A stretch of DNA of 39,817 bases from Symsagittifera roscoffensis (taxonomy: Eukaryota; Xenacoelomorpha; Acoela; Convolutidae). Below, in pieces: positions 29,494 to 39,530 of the stretch. The position numbers and the translations under genes were made by a program. Positions within the stretch are counted from its first letter, which is position 1; every line of letters begins with the position of its first letter. The notes beneath the pieces were generated by a model. It was not told the DNA's origin. It searched no databases and saw only the letters and a program-made list of their open reading frames with translations. The stretch covers positions 126,001 through 165,817 of the forward strand of contig NW_026971373.1 in NCBI RefSeq assembly GCF_963678635.1, written 5' to 3'.

Positions 29494-30244
29494 TTGACAC
29501 GGGTCCGTCTTCAGAATCTTCTAGATCCCGTTTGTTTATCCTTTGCTGCTAAGTTTGAACTTATCTGACTTGTTGTCATAGCAGCGAACAAATTTGCTGC
29601 ATAAACATAGCATTTTTGTCCACCTAAATTCCTTTTTGAAAAATCCCGGCTCCCGCTTATCATGCTTTTTATGGATACTGCAACACGTTGAGGGAAGAAT
29701 TTAGATCTGGCATCTGCCTTGAAAAAGTCTCTGCAGTCATTTTCCCTCATTTTTCCCAAACGTCTCTCTTTTCTGGTTGGATACAGTCTTATCAGCTTTC
29801 TTCAGCAAGTGCCAACTAACTTGAGTATGTATCCATCTCCAGTTCTTCAAATTTAATTACATCACAGAACTTGTCAAAGAAGTTATAGTAGATTTCCAAC
29901 ATTCTCAGTTTCGCAAACTGCAGTAGGAAAACTCCAATGATGATGGGTTCTCTGTGTTCAATGGTTGATTTCAACAACTCCACCTCAAATAATTTTTTTC
30001 ATTTCTAATCAATCTTTTGAATAATGGCTCATTGATTGCTTTATGAGTTTTTTCATCGTTAATAATTGTATGCCTCGATCTACCCACGATCTGATACCCA
30101 TAGAAAAAATTGCCTAAGAACTTCATAGTGTCTGCTACAGATCCTGAAAAAGGGTTTTCATTTCCTTCTCTTCTTACATCAACAACTGACAAAAACCCCA
30201 AGTTTGGGTAGCAGTTTTACCAAGTACGGTCAATTTTAATTTAC
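29494..30244 (-). pseudogene. Polinton family-B DNA polymerase, C-terminal part, copy 3
   Basis: Minus-strand pieces: 30201-29971 reads LSVVDVRREGNENPFSGSVA, KFLGNFFYGYQIVGRSRHTI and KTHKAINEPLFKRL. Then in another frame LLKSTIEHREPIIIGVFLLQ and KLRMLEIYYNFFDKFCDV lead to motif C EMDTYSS and a stop (DTYS 29822-29833, stop 29816-29818); pieces such as KMRENDCRDFFKADARSKFF follow at 29759-29511. The same Asp-to-Tyr change and stop occur in copies 1 and 2. An intron-like 59-nt segment with GTAAAT...TTTTTGTCAG borders lies at 30186-30244. The gene is truncated to its last quarter and cannot encode a polymerase. Confidence 0.78.
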
Positions 30245-30279
30245 CTTCTCCACAGCTTTGAATGAAACATTTTTAACCG

Positions 30280-30840
30280 AAGATTGAGTTCTTTTTTTGC
30301 TAGTTGGACCGAGTGGTTCTGGAAAATTGCATCATATTTTGATTGATTAAAATTTGTTACATTTTAAACAAATTTTATTAAAAATAATTATTTTCATCGA
30401 CATTATCAACTTCTTTATGGGCAAAAGCAAGGAAAAAACCTTGAATTTATTCGAGGAGTTAGTTTTGAATTGATAAAAAACCTTCCCAGTAATGGAACGA
30501 AGTACCTGTTATTTTTTGATGACTCTTGTGAAGAAATTTCAAATTCTAAGCAGTTTGAAAAATTGTTACTACTGGAAGACACAAGGGACTGAATACAAAA
30601 TATATTAAGCAAAAATTGTTTCAAGAGAGCAAATTGGGAAGAGATATTGAGTTACAAGATACACATATAGTCTTGTTCAAGTCACCGAGAGATCTTTTAC
30701 AAATCAATACATATATGCAACATCTATTCCTTATAGTCATTTACTCATTGATTTAACTCGAAAAACAGATGATTCGCTAAGATATTGCACAAACAACGGT
30801 TCAGTTCGATCGAATTTTTTTTACCAGCAGCAACAGAAAC
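30280..30840 (+). pseudogene. Polinton packaging ATPase (FtsK/HerA-type), copy 3
   Basis: The P-loop LVGPSGSGKLHHI is at 30300-30338 (GPSGSGK then Leu, where Ser or Thr is usual). Walker B, YLLFFDDSCEEIS, is at 30503-30541 in a different frame, within NLPSNGTKYLLFFDD. Downstream pieces near 30740-30800 (LIDLTRKTDDSLRYCTNNG) belong to the C-terminal part in yet another frame. Between Walker A and B is AT-rich sequence with stops that may be a decayed intron. The protein would package element DNA into virions; here it is broken. Confidence 0.72.
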
Positions 30841-30847
30841 ATAGTTT

Positions 30848-31078
30848 TTGGACGATGGGCATACAATACGTCTCTACACTCCAAAAAGCTTAAGCATTCT
30901 CCCAAAAAGTTCAAAAACAAACCCTCCTCCCTTTTCCAAACGTTTTCATTCAGTTCCTCAACGGATGTCTAGTAAATTTGCTACGAGGCGAGCTACAGGA
31001 TCTCTCCCAAAAGTAGACGTAGTAAAGTATCGGAGAGAAATATTAGAACTCACACCAAGAAAAATTTCACTGCAATAA
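30848..31078 (+). CDS. Small basic ORF between Polinton ATPase and integrase
   Basis: ATG-initiated, 76 codons, Ser/Pro/Lys/Arg-rich (SKTNPPPFSKRFHSVPQRMS, ...GSLPKVDVVKYRREILELTP). About 160 bp of it are deleted in copy 1, where only the part from SLPKVD onward remains (near 15460). No domain is recognised. It may be the tail of the ATPase gene rather than a separate gene. Confidence 0.4.
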   Translation: MDDGHTIRLYTPKSLSILPKSSKTNPPPFSKRFHSVPQRMSSKFATRRATGSLPKVDVVKYRREILELTPRKISLQ

Positions 31079-31384
31079 AGAAGAACTATTTTAAGCTAAA
31101 AGGCTCACAATTAATGTTTCTTATCACTCCTTTTGTCAGTGGACGGTTGACATAGTGTAGATCAGTTAATTCTAGTTCCTTACTCAGTTTATCAATCACA
31201 AAGTACGCATCCAAAAAAATTGGAACAATAGCAAGACAAGATTGTACCAAAAGATTTTGATTCTAATTACGGTGCTATAAACGCGAGGTTGAAAACGAGT
31301 AACAATAAGCATCTTATTGAATTAGTTTTTTTAATCCTGGAACTAAACTAAGTCAGTCAGAAATATTATATTGGATAAATGAGA

Positions 31385-32222
31385 CACGAAAGAATATTTT
31401 GTTGACTATGTATGTGCCATAAAAGGAAAAAATACCGACTTTCCAGATATTTACTTTACCATTTTGGAAGCAACTCAAATTCCATCTCAACTTGTTATCA
31501 ACATGAATGCCAAGGCGAAAAGAGGTGAACTTGTATCCCTTGTGAGAGGAAAATCTGAACAGGTTGTATTCTAGGGTAGGGCTCCGAACGGTTGTGTGCG
31601 AAATTTGAGTATAGCAAGCGGTTAGTCAAAAACGAAAATAGAACAATTTTTACAAACCAGGACACTGTATACCGAATCATCTGTATCATCTGTATAAAAT
31701 CTGGTCCACCGATCAGACGTTTCCGATGATTTCAAGCTTTTTCAAAATATATCTATAGAATTTGGTGTATGGACTTGGCTTTTGTGGACGAACTAGCAAA
31801 ACAAATTAATGGAGTCGAATATTTACTGGTTGCTGTTGATATTTTTTCACGATTTGTCAGAGTTCAAACAGTGAAAATAAAGTATGTCAAAGACACTTTG
31901 CAAGGTTTCAAAAAATGTTTTTCGGAAAAACATTCCTGAAAAAAATTCGGTTGTTGAAGGAAAAGAATTTGGGGGAACTTTTAAAATTTCGCAAGAAGGA
32001 AAACATTGAAGTTAACTCAACAATGAGTGAAAAAAAGCTGAATTTGCAGAGAGAGCCATTCAATCATCAAAACGCTTAGCTCACCGCTACATAGAAGATC
32101 ATGGTGCAAAATTTATTGACATGTTACATCAATTTGTGTCTACAATGAATTGTCGCGTCAAAAGATCTATTGGGAAATCACCTAGAGATGTCAAGATTAC
32201 TAATTTCCTCTCAATTCTGTAG
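31385..32222 (+). pseudogene. Polinton retroviral-type integrase, copy 3
   Basis: The upstream part (31405-31575) reads CAIKGKNTDFPDIYFTILEA and NMNAKAKRGELVSLVRGKSE, then a TAG. The core begins at 31769 with MDLAFVDELAKQINGVEYLL (first Asp) and runs through DIFSRFVRVQTVKIKYVKDT to a TGA at 31937-31939. Then, in other frames, come NSVVEGKEFGGTFKISQ (VEG where the second Asp is expected), FAERAIQSSKRLAHRYIEDH (Glu) and RSIGKSPRDVKITNFLSIL ending at 32220-32222. It keeps about 50 bp that copy 1 lost. It is broken by a stop and at least two frame changes. Confidence 0.77.
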
Positions 32223-32985
32223 AGTAAACCTATGAAAGGGATACACACTACAAGTTACAGATGAAATTTGTGAAATTTTGGTCATATCTACAAAAAACCT
32301 CCTACATATATCATCAAAGACCTCGAAAAAGAAGAACTTATAGGAAAATTGTTATAAAAAACAGCTGCAGAAAAGTTCAGAATAAAGACAAATCATTTTT
32401 TAAACTAAATTTTTATCGATCAGTTGTCATGGCTTTTTTTACTATCCAGCTATTTTTTAACGCTTGTTTTATTTGTTATCCGAATGAAATCAGATTTTTT
32501 TGTTACAAATTTTGGACCCGATCAGTTACAATTGAAAGAATGATGGGAGGTTGCTATTAAAGAAATATCACACCCGTCTTTGAACCAATAGGTTACAGAG
32601 GGAAATTTTACATTCATAGATGGCAGAGAAAGTTCTCAGAACAAAAGAAAGAATGAACCAATGCATATTGAACCAGGGTTGTATCCAAGTATTCTTTATA
32701 TTGCTGTAGCCATGAACAACAAAATTCGAGAATGTCTGAAGCATTTGATATAACGAATTCTGTGTATCAGTTTGTAAAATTACCTGAACGATTGCTGTTC
32801 ATTTACCTGAGAATCAACCCGTGTTTGTTATTCAAAGTTCTGACTTGAGTCACATTTTTGATTGTGATTTAGAAAAAGTCAAACAGGGGGTTATAATGAA
32901 AGGAAAAGGTCCACGTTATCCTTCGTGTTCTTAAGACATTATAAGAGGTGATACAAAAACTCCTTTATTGCGTTGTATTCCACTC
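32223..32985 (+). pseudogene. Polinton capsid-type gene A, copy 3
   Basis: The clearest frame is about 32590-32754: VTEGNFTFIDGRESSQNK, then MHIEPGLYPSILYIAVAMNN and KIRECLKHLI to a TAA. Pieces in other frames follow: VHLPENQPVFVIQSSDLSHI near 32795-32850, and after 32896 MKGKGPRY, then past a TAA IIRGDTKTPLLRCIPLISKVK up to about 32998. The piece after 32870 is absent from copies 1 and 2. The run into the following small basic protein without an intergenic gap suggests a deletion at about 33000-33040. Structural role by position; no search was run. Confidence 0.52.
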
Positions 32986-33040
32986 ATCTCAAAAGTTAAA
33001 AAAGCAGTACATCAATTATCAGTCTTTTACAAATTACGTT

Positions 33041-33309
33041 GAAGAGGTTTTGAAGCTATCGCTAAAATTTTTGGGAGAACTGCAATCCCCTTTATTAAAA
33101 AAAGTATAGTCCCAACTGCGAAAAGAATTAGAGCAGATTTGTTCGAAAACGCTGCTCCTGAGACTGCGGAAGTTGGTAGTGGACGTAAAAAGTTCAAAAA
33201 ATTTGCAAAGAATGTGGGAACAAAAACATTTTGGAAACAATTGGGACGTGGAAAAAAGAAATCCGAGCGTAGAACTAGTAAAACCAGATCCATTTCTCAA
33301 AAAAGCTGA
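33041..33309 (+). CDS. Small very basic virion-type protein fragment of the Polinton
   Basis: An 89-codon frame follows a TGA (33041-33043) and runs to a TGA at 33307-33309: RGFEAIAKIFGRTAIPFIKK, SIVPTAKRIRADLFENAAPE, then SGRKKFKKFAKNVGTKTFWK and a tail GRGKKKSERRTSKTRS. An amphipathic or hydrophobic start followed by a strongly basic tail resembles the minor core or pVI/pX-like proteins of Polintons and adenovirus-type viruses. No ATG precedes it in frame after the stop; it is fused by an apparent deletion to the end of gene A. Minus-strand hydrophobic frames over the same bases are shadows of it. Confidence 0.6.
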
Positions 33310-33353
33310 TTGAAAAACAGTCGCTCTCGCAAAGATTTTTTTGACAAAATAAA

Positions 33354-34530
33354 ATGAGTGTTAACCAAAGTCATTTTCGGTACAGAGTTTTTACAAACTC
33401 TTCATTGGAGATTTTTTATGAAGTCCCAGTTTTGGAAACAATTATGTCATCTTACACACAGAAAGTATTCCCCAGTTTTTCTCTGGATGAAAGCAGTATT
33501 GAGTTTGAATTTGAAACGTTTCGCAATCTTTTCTTGGATATGCATGATACCCATCTTAGTTTAGGGCTTCAATTATTCAATGAATGTTGTTTGATGCTTT
33601 CAAGAGACAAAAAGCAGAACAAACAGCAAAGTCCGAAGACGATTCTGATGAGGAACCAGAACCTTACATAACACATGTAAACAATCGACTACTCTCACTA
33701 TTCTGCAATTGTGAAGTTCAATTTAACAAATTAAATCTATATTTGATATGCATCCGTTCACTGATAGAGCAAAATCCTTAGGAGCAGGTATAACTTTTCT
33801 CACTCAATGGAGGCTTGTCATTGATTTGTTTTCTTGCAAAAATTTGATGCTTTCAAAGACCAAAGTTTCAATTAAATTAATTCGAGCTAGACCTAACTTA
33901 TACATGCTATCTGATATACCAAATGTCAGTCCGAAAGTTGATTGAGAGAACCTGCTCACTACAATTACATGGAAGGAAACTATAGCAAGCAATTTTATCA
34001 TCTCGTCAAAACCAATTCATACAAGAAAATATATTCAATAACGCTCCTATAAGAAGAATAGCTGTTGCAATGAAAACAAATTCATCTGTTGCAGGATCTT
34101 TTCATGAAAACCCTTTAAGCTATCAACAGTTTTCTTTGAGAGAGCTTAGAATTATTCGGGGTGGAAGAGCAATTGTTTCGTTAGATACAACTTCTCCTTG
34201 TCGTCCTTATGTTAGAACAAAGAAAGCAATGCAATTTAACGAAGATTTCCTAGTTCTTCCAATGCAGATTTTCAAAATCACTTTTTTCTTGTATTCTTGT
34301 TTTTGAATACAAGAATACAAGAAAAGCTGGTTAAAGCAACTGTTCAGCTATAAGTTTCAGTTGAACAGTTGCATTATCCAGAACTTAGCGGAAAAAGCCT
34401 GAGATTAGAAATGTTTTTCAAATTTCCTTCGAGCAAGTAACGGAGAAGGACTTATCTTGGGAGAAGGACTATCAAGTGTTCAAAATGACAAATTTGGAAC
34501 AGTTGCTAAAAATGTTTATTTTTTCTGAGT
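33354..34530 (+). pseudogene. Polinton capsid-type gene B
   Basis: ATG at 33354 (MSVNQSHFRYRVFTNS). The pieces run in order through three frames: DESSIEFEFETFRNLFLDMH and DTHLSLGLQLFNE; AKSEDDSDEEPEPYITHVNN with LLSLFCNCEVQFNKLNL (33584-33781); YPFTDRAKSLGAG region, VIDLFSCKNLMLSKTKVSIK and LIRARPNLYML (33748-33945); SVAGSFHENPLSYQQFSLRE and LRIIRGGRAIVSLDTTSPCR (34070-34306); then LHYPELSGKSLRLEMFFKFP near 34380. The VNN.L.SLF..CEV.FN pattern is like the N-terminal part of jelly-roll capsid proteins of this virus group. It is broken by frame changes, an internal deletion near 33740 and the hairpin insertion at 34284-34372. Confidence 0.58.
34284..34372. repeat. Two adjacent short hairpins inside capsid-type gene B
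   Basis: Hairpin 1: 34284-34300 pairs with 34309-34325 (17 bp, 8-nt loop; TTCTTGTATTCTTGT / ACAAGAATACAAGAA). Hairpin 2: 34336-34346 pairs with 34362-34372 (11 bp, GCAACTGTTCA / TGAACAGTTGC, 15-nt loop). They sit exactly where the capsid frame is lost, between the IFKI region and the resumed LHYPELSG coding. Confidence 0.9.
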
Positions 34531-35330
34531 TTCCAGGTTCCTATAAAATTATTGTAACTTTTTTGGGTTTTTCTTTGTTATTCTCTCTGCAGTTGAGGAT
34601 GAGTTTTTTCTTAAATTTCCGAAATAATTAAAAATACGAAAAAATTGTGTAATTCTAAAGATTGATACAGTTTAATACACACGCGAAAATTTCGAACTAC
34701 TCGAGAAGGCTAGAAACAACCATTCACGGCGATTGAATTACTACTCAATAAACAAAATCAACTCAATCTGACGAATTCCGATCATTTTTAAACAGCAAAA
34801 CTAACAATGATTGATTTGCAGCTGTTGGGTTTTTTTGATAGAAAAGCTCTACCATGGTCTTACTCAATGAGATTTCAACTTGAACTTGGAAGATTTCTGC
34901 AAAACAGAATTTCTCAATTCCAGTGAAATGGGTTTTTGTGAGGATCAAAAACTGAGAACAAAATGTTGATTTAATAAAAAAAATTGTCAAGCAACAGTTT
35001 CTCCTAGTGGACTGATAAATGATTCATTCTGTTAACTAGTTTTTTCGAGGAATACTAGTTGGAGATGAGTTGTTTCAAAATGGCTTGTATAGCTTAGACA
35101 TTGCATAAATATGTGGTATCAAGAGTACAATTAAATCACACAAGTAACCTACCCTAAACTATCCAGTAGCCAAATGCTAGATTTGAAACTTTATTCCGTA
35201 TGTAGACGTTTCAAATAGGCGCGCTGACCAATGATTATGAAAACTTTTGAAGCTAAAAAGTCATTTTCTAGTCCTGATTACCCAAGCTAACAGTCAAAAT
35301 ATTAATTGTTGTTCAATTTGATTTTTCTAA
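34531..35330. other. AT-rich stretch without genes
   Basis: No protein-like frame. The right end of the Polinton copy is not marked by any recognisable terminal repeat. Confidence 0.5.
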
Positions 35331-37216
35331 AACTGTAGAAAATTGTTTTGCTTTCAAGTTTTTGGAATGTGGAACAAAAGTACAGTTGATCCAATCTGTG
35401 CTTATCCAAATGGTGAAAACGTTTATTATAGCCCTAGCCCTGCTCATGCAGTTGAAATAAAAACAAACGAATCTTGACGGTTCCGTTTACCCTCATTTGT
35501 CCCGATAAAAAAGTGACTAAAAATACCTAAAAACTTTTCTATTTACCTTAATTTTTTCCTTTCTTCTTTTCGTTATTTTAACCCCGGAGTCTTCTTCTGT
35601 TATATAATTTACGTCTGGTAACCTCTTTTTAAGACCAAATTCCTCGCCTCAATTCAATTATCATTCATTTATTTTGTCTTTTAATTTTTAAAAGGAATAA
35701 ATGTATCGTGCGGTAATGGTTCTGAAGTGACTAAATTGAGTTCTATGGAAAAATGGAAACTTAAATCTATAAAAAATAATCATATTTTAACAAAAAACAG
35801 TAAGTTCTATTGTATAAAAAAATAATTTACGAACAACTTCATAGAAATAAAACATAATTAGCCAGCCATTTCCCAGTCATACCCAGCCAATTTATGAACA
35901 ATTTTATAGATATAAAACATAATTACCCAGCGATTTCCCAGTCATTGTTTCTCAGGAGTTGAGGAGTGTATAGAAATGTTTGATGAGCATTACCCGCACC
36001 GAGCGCCTATGGATCATAAGCGATTATGTTGTCATAATATGGTCAGCATCCATAAAAAAAATGACAAAAGAATCGATTATAATCCATTAAAAATGGATTA
36101 TAATCTTAATATTTTTTATCCCAATAAAATCCATTATAATCGATTATAATCGATTATAATGGTCTTTTTCGAGGGGTTATTCATGAAGTTTACAATTTTG
36201 TTCAAAATTATCTCATTTCCTGTTTATTTGTAGTTGCTGCGTGTTATGTTTCATTTAACCCCCCCCCCTGTAGAACTGTAGAAAATTGTTTTGCTTTCAA
36301 GTTTTTGGAATGTGGAACAAAAGTACAGTTGATCCAATCTGTGCTTATCCAAATGGTGAAAACGTTTATTATAGCCCTAGCCCTGCTCATGCAGTTGAAA
36401 TAAAAACAAACGAATCTTGACGGTTACGTTTACCCTCATTTGTCCCGATAAAAAAGTGACTAAAAAATACCTAAAAACTTTTCTATTTACCTTAATTTTT
36501 TCCTTTCTTCTTTTCGTTATTTTAACCCCGGAGTCTTCTTCTGTTATATAATTTACGTCTGGTAACCTCTTTTTAAGACCAAATTCCTCGCCTCAATTCA
36601 ATTATCATTCATTTATTTTGTCTTTTAATTTTTAAAAGGAATAAATGTATCGTGCGGTAATGGTTCTGAAGTGACTAAATTGAGTTCTATGGAAAAATGG
36701 AAACTTAAATCTATAAAAAATAATCATATTTTAACAAAAAAACAGTAAGTTCTATTGTATAAAAAAATAATTTACGAACAACTTCATAGAAATAAAACAT
36801 AATTAGCCAGCCATTTCCCAGTCATACCCAGCCAATTTACGAACAATTTTATAGATATAAAACATAATTACCCAGCGATTTCCCAGTCATTGTTTCTCAG
36901 GAGTTGAGGAGTGTATAGAAATGTTTGATGAGCATTACCCGCACCGAGCGCCTATGGATCATAAGCGATTATGTTGTCATAATATGGTCAGCATCTATAA
37001 AAAAATGACAAAAGAATCGATTATAATCCATTAAAAATGGATTATAATCCTAATATTTTTTTATCCCAATAAAATCCATTATAATCGATTATAATCGATT
37101 ATAATGGATTTTTTCGAGGGGTTATTCATGAAGTTTACAATTTTGTTCAAAATTATCTCATTTCCTGTTTAGTGTAGTTGCTGCGTGTTATGTTTCATTT
37201 AACCCCCCCCCCCCTG
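35331..37216. repeat. 943-bp tandem duplication
   Basis: The unit at 35331-36273 is repeated at 36274-37216 with only scattered differences (for example GGTTCCG versus GGTTACG, and an A-run length change near 35520). Each unit ends in a C-tract: 10 Cs at 36259-36268 and 12 at 37203-37214. The junction reads CTGTAGAACTGTAGAAAATT, a short repeated CTGTAGA. Identity looks well above 95%, so the event is recent. No gene is inside. Confidence 0.93.
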
Positions 37217-37338
37217 GTTTTTTTCCCCATCCCCCAGCAATTAATACCCCCCGTTTACACCCCAGTTTATACCCACCAGTTTTGTCTCGGGAATCCATTA
37301 TAATCCGTTAGAATCCACGGGCGCTCGGTGCGGATAAT
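36934..37338. mobile_element. 405-bp MITE-like element with 19-bp TIRs
   Basis: ATTACCCGCACCGAGCGCC at 36934-36952 is the reverse complement, with one mismatch, of 37320-37338. A TA flanks the CCCGCACCG / CGGTGCGGA ends on both sides, as in Tc1/mariner-type insertions. The interior has palindromic ATTATAATCGATTATAAT-type repeats near 37017-37110. A 5'-only partial copy (TIR at 35989-36007) lies in the first unit of the tandem duplication. Non-coding. Confidence 0.7.
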
Positions 37339-38467
37339 CCCTTGTATTGAATTGTTTTACAAGCTTTTATTGTCAAGTGTGCAACCCTGAAAATGTTATT
37401 AAAAGGAGCACTTTTATTCCAGGTTTTGTGAGCTTTTTGAAAAAAGGGTTCATTTTCAAGTTATGGTCCTCCTGCCATTAAATGCGATCTTCGTTTTCTG
37501 TTTTGACTTATCCGCATATTTCATACTCGATATTTCAACCCTGATGCGTAATTTTGAACTCAATTATTAACTTGAGGCAGTGGGGTAGTTGTGATGAGTG
37601 CCAGACTACTCAATAGGCATTCAAGCTTTCCATATGACAATGAATTAAATCCTTAGTTTTTAAATCCTAGTTCTATATATTCTGAAGTGGGTTTGTTGTT
37701 ATTTTTATGAATTCCACGATCCAATTCATCCGCATAATTTTACTTGCTTTTTGTCAACAGGTTTTTGAACAAACAATTCTTCATTTGCAGTTAAAAGAAG
37801 TTATAATAGTGATTGCGCGTCATTCTCCATTATCTGATGGAAAATTTTTTCCCCTACATCCCGATGGCTAGGATACAGTGATCAGCAATGTTTTCTTATT
37901 GACTCGCTGTCTGAAAGTACCACTCCCATTAGAGGTCCAGGACGATAACGGTCCATACCGTGCCGAATCGTGGTCCATCAAAAACAAAAAACTCAACTGA
38001 GTCGGTTTGGAAAACAAATCGTTTTGACTAAACAAATTGAAAATTTCGAACTAAAGGCGAACTAAACCAACTGAAACTTTTGCTAGCTGATTCAGCTGCT
38101 GTCTTTTCTGACCAAGTAACAGTAGAAGGAAAGCCCGATTGCTTTTATTAAAAAGAACCCAAAAAACATTTTACTACCATCCATGCTTTTTTTCCAACAG
38201 GAACTTCCTTGTCTAAATGAACTGACTCAGAGATCTTGTTATTTTAAAAAAGTGCAGCTTCTTATAATGAATCGTCTTGCTGTTTTGTAGATGAATCGCC
38301 TGAAAATTCTGAAGTAATGTTCCTTTGTTTGATGTTAAAGTTCGTTTTTTGGAGTGTCATTTATCAATGATTTTAAGAACTACGAGCAAGCAATTTTGAA
38401 TACAACCAATGTAAAGAGATAAAAGAAAACGTCTTATCAAACAGTTGCAACTTCTTCTACCCCAAAA
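37339..38467. other. AT-rich stretch without genes
   Basis: No protein-like frame and no recognised repeat. Confidence 0.5.
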
Positions 38468-38840
38468 ATGGATGAAAAAATTTTGGATCCTGAACAATTT
38501 TTGAAAATTAATGATTTTAACAACTTTTTTTATACAACAGCTGAATCAGAAATAGTAAAATTTCCAAAAAGGTCTAAAGGAAGCTTGAAAACGGGTATAG
38601 TATCACACAAAAAAAACCTCACAAAAAAGTCACTAGATTGCAAAGACATGAAAATGTCAAAAAATTAAATCTTTCAAAAATTCAGCCGAAAGAAATTACG
38701 TCAAAAAAATTGAGCTAGAAAAAATTATTATGAAAATCAAAGACGCAATAAGAAACAAGTATTCCCAGTGTGATACACAAGGAGATCTTGTTGGCAAAAT
38801 CAAAATTAAGAAAAGACTAAAGCTTTTTAAATTCTGAATA
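38468..38840 (+). pseudogene. Lysine-rich coding remnant
   Basis: A 66-codon ATG frame (38468-38668: MDEKILDPEQFLKINDFNNF, then KFPKRSKGSLKTG) is followed in another frame by KKIELEKIIMKIKDAIRNKY and SQCDTQGDLVGKIKIKKRL to a stop near 38838. Composition is protein-like but A-rich, so chance is not excluded. No family is recognised. Confidence 0.3.
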
Positions 38841-39208
38841 AAAAAAACTTTGTGGAAAATCTAAAGCTGACACCAATTGATTCTACAAAAGTAGATTTCG
38901 TGAAAAAGAACGATTAAACTCGAAAACTGGGTTTAAAATTGAGAATGCACGCTTGCTTTAAAAGTGTTTTTGATTAGCAAGCACCAGACAATGAGGCTAC
39001 TAAACAGAATTAAAAAAACTGTGAAAAAATGATATTTTGGGTTGAAGACTTCAACATCAACAAAATAATTTTCGAAGATAAAAAATGCGTATTTGAAAAG
39101 CCAAAACAAAACTAAAGTCAATTTATAGCAGAGTAAATTGTTTTTGGTTTCCACGGACCCATCTCGTACACGTTTTAATGGTTTCTGTAGTTAAAATCTA
39201 GTGACAAA

Positions 39209-39530
39209 TGTTGCCAGATACAACATTTGAACAAATAATTGATGCTATGGAATCTAACGACAAGTGTTTAAAAAAACGTTTAATCATCTTGCCTAAAGCT
39301 CAACCATATGTCATTCACTTCTACTTCAACAATCATTTATGAAATGCGACTCATTTTTGCAGGAAAAAATGACAAAGTCTGTCTAAATCAAATCAACAAA
39401 AATTTCACCGGTTGTACAGACTCAAAGTTAGCATGTTGATTGCCGAAAGCGCAGGTTTGAGAAAAGTATTCATGATGCTCTTTGAAAAACTCTTTACTTG
39501 GCGAAAACTATAAACTCTGGTCTGAGAACG
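39209..39530 (+). pseudogene. Faint coding remnant at the right end
   Basis: MLPDTTFEQIIDAMESNDKC and LKKRLIILPKAQPYVIHFYF read openly from 39209 to a TGA near 39340. In the same frame after two stops, RLKVSMLIAESAGLRKVFMM and LFEKLF follow to about 39500. The persistence of one frame suggests an old gene. No family is recognised. Confidence 0.33.

Larger units (their letters stand above)
29482..34530. mobile_element. Polinton/Maverick, copy 3, most complete, degenerate
   Basis: Order: polymerase 3' end (minus, lacking the last 380 bp present in copies 1 and 2), packaging ATPase, small ORF, integrase, capsid-type gene A, small basic protein, capsid-type gene B (plus). The combination of protein-primed polymerase, FtsK-type ATPase, retroviral-type integrase and capsid genes defines Polintons. 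Every gene has stops or frame changes. The terminal inverted repeats and most of the polymerase are not seen. Copies 2 and 3 share the polymerase/ATPase junction, so the missing polymerase N-terminus was lost before they separated. Confidence 0.82.

Noticed and set aside
33027-33300. Two 88-codon hydrophobic minus-strand frames that look like membrane proteins
   Set aside because: They mirror the very basic plus-strand protein at 33041-33309; Lys/Arg codons read backwards give Phe/Leu.
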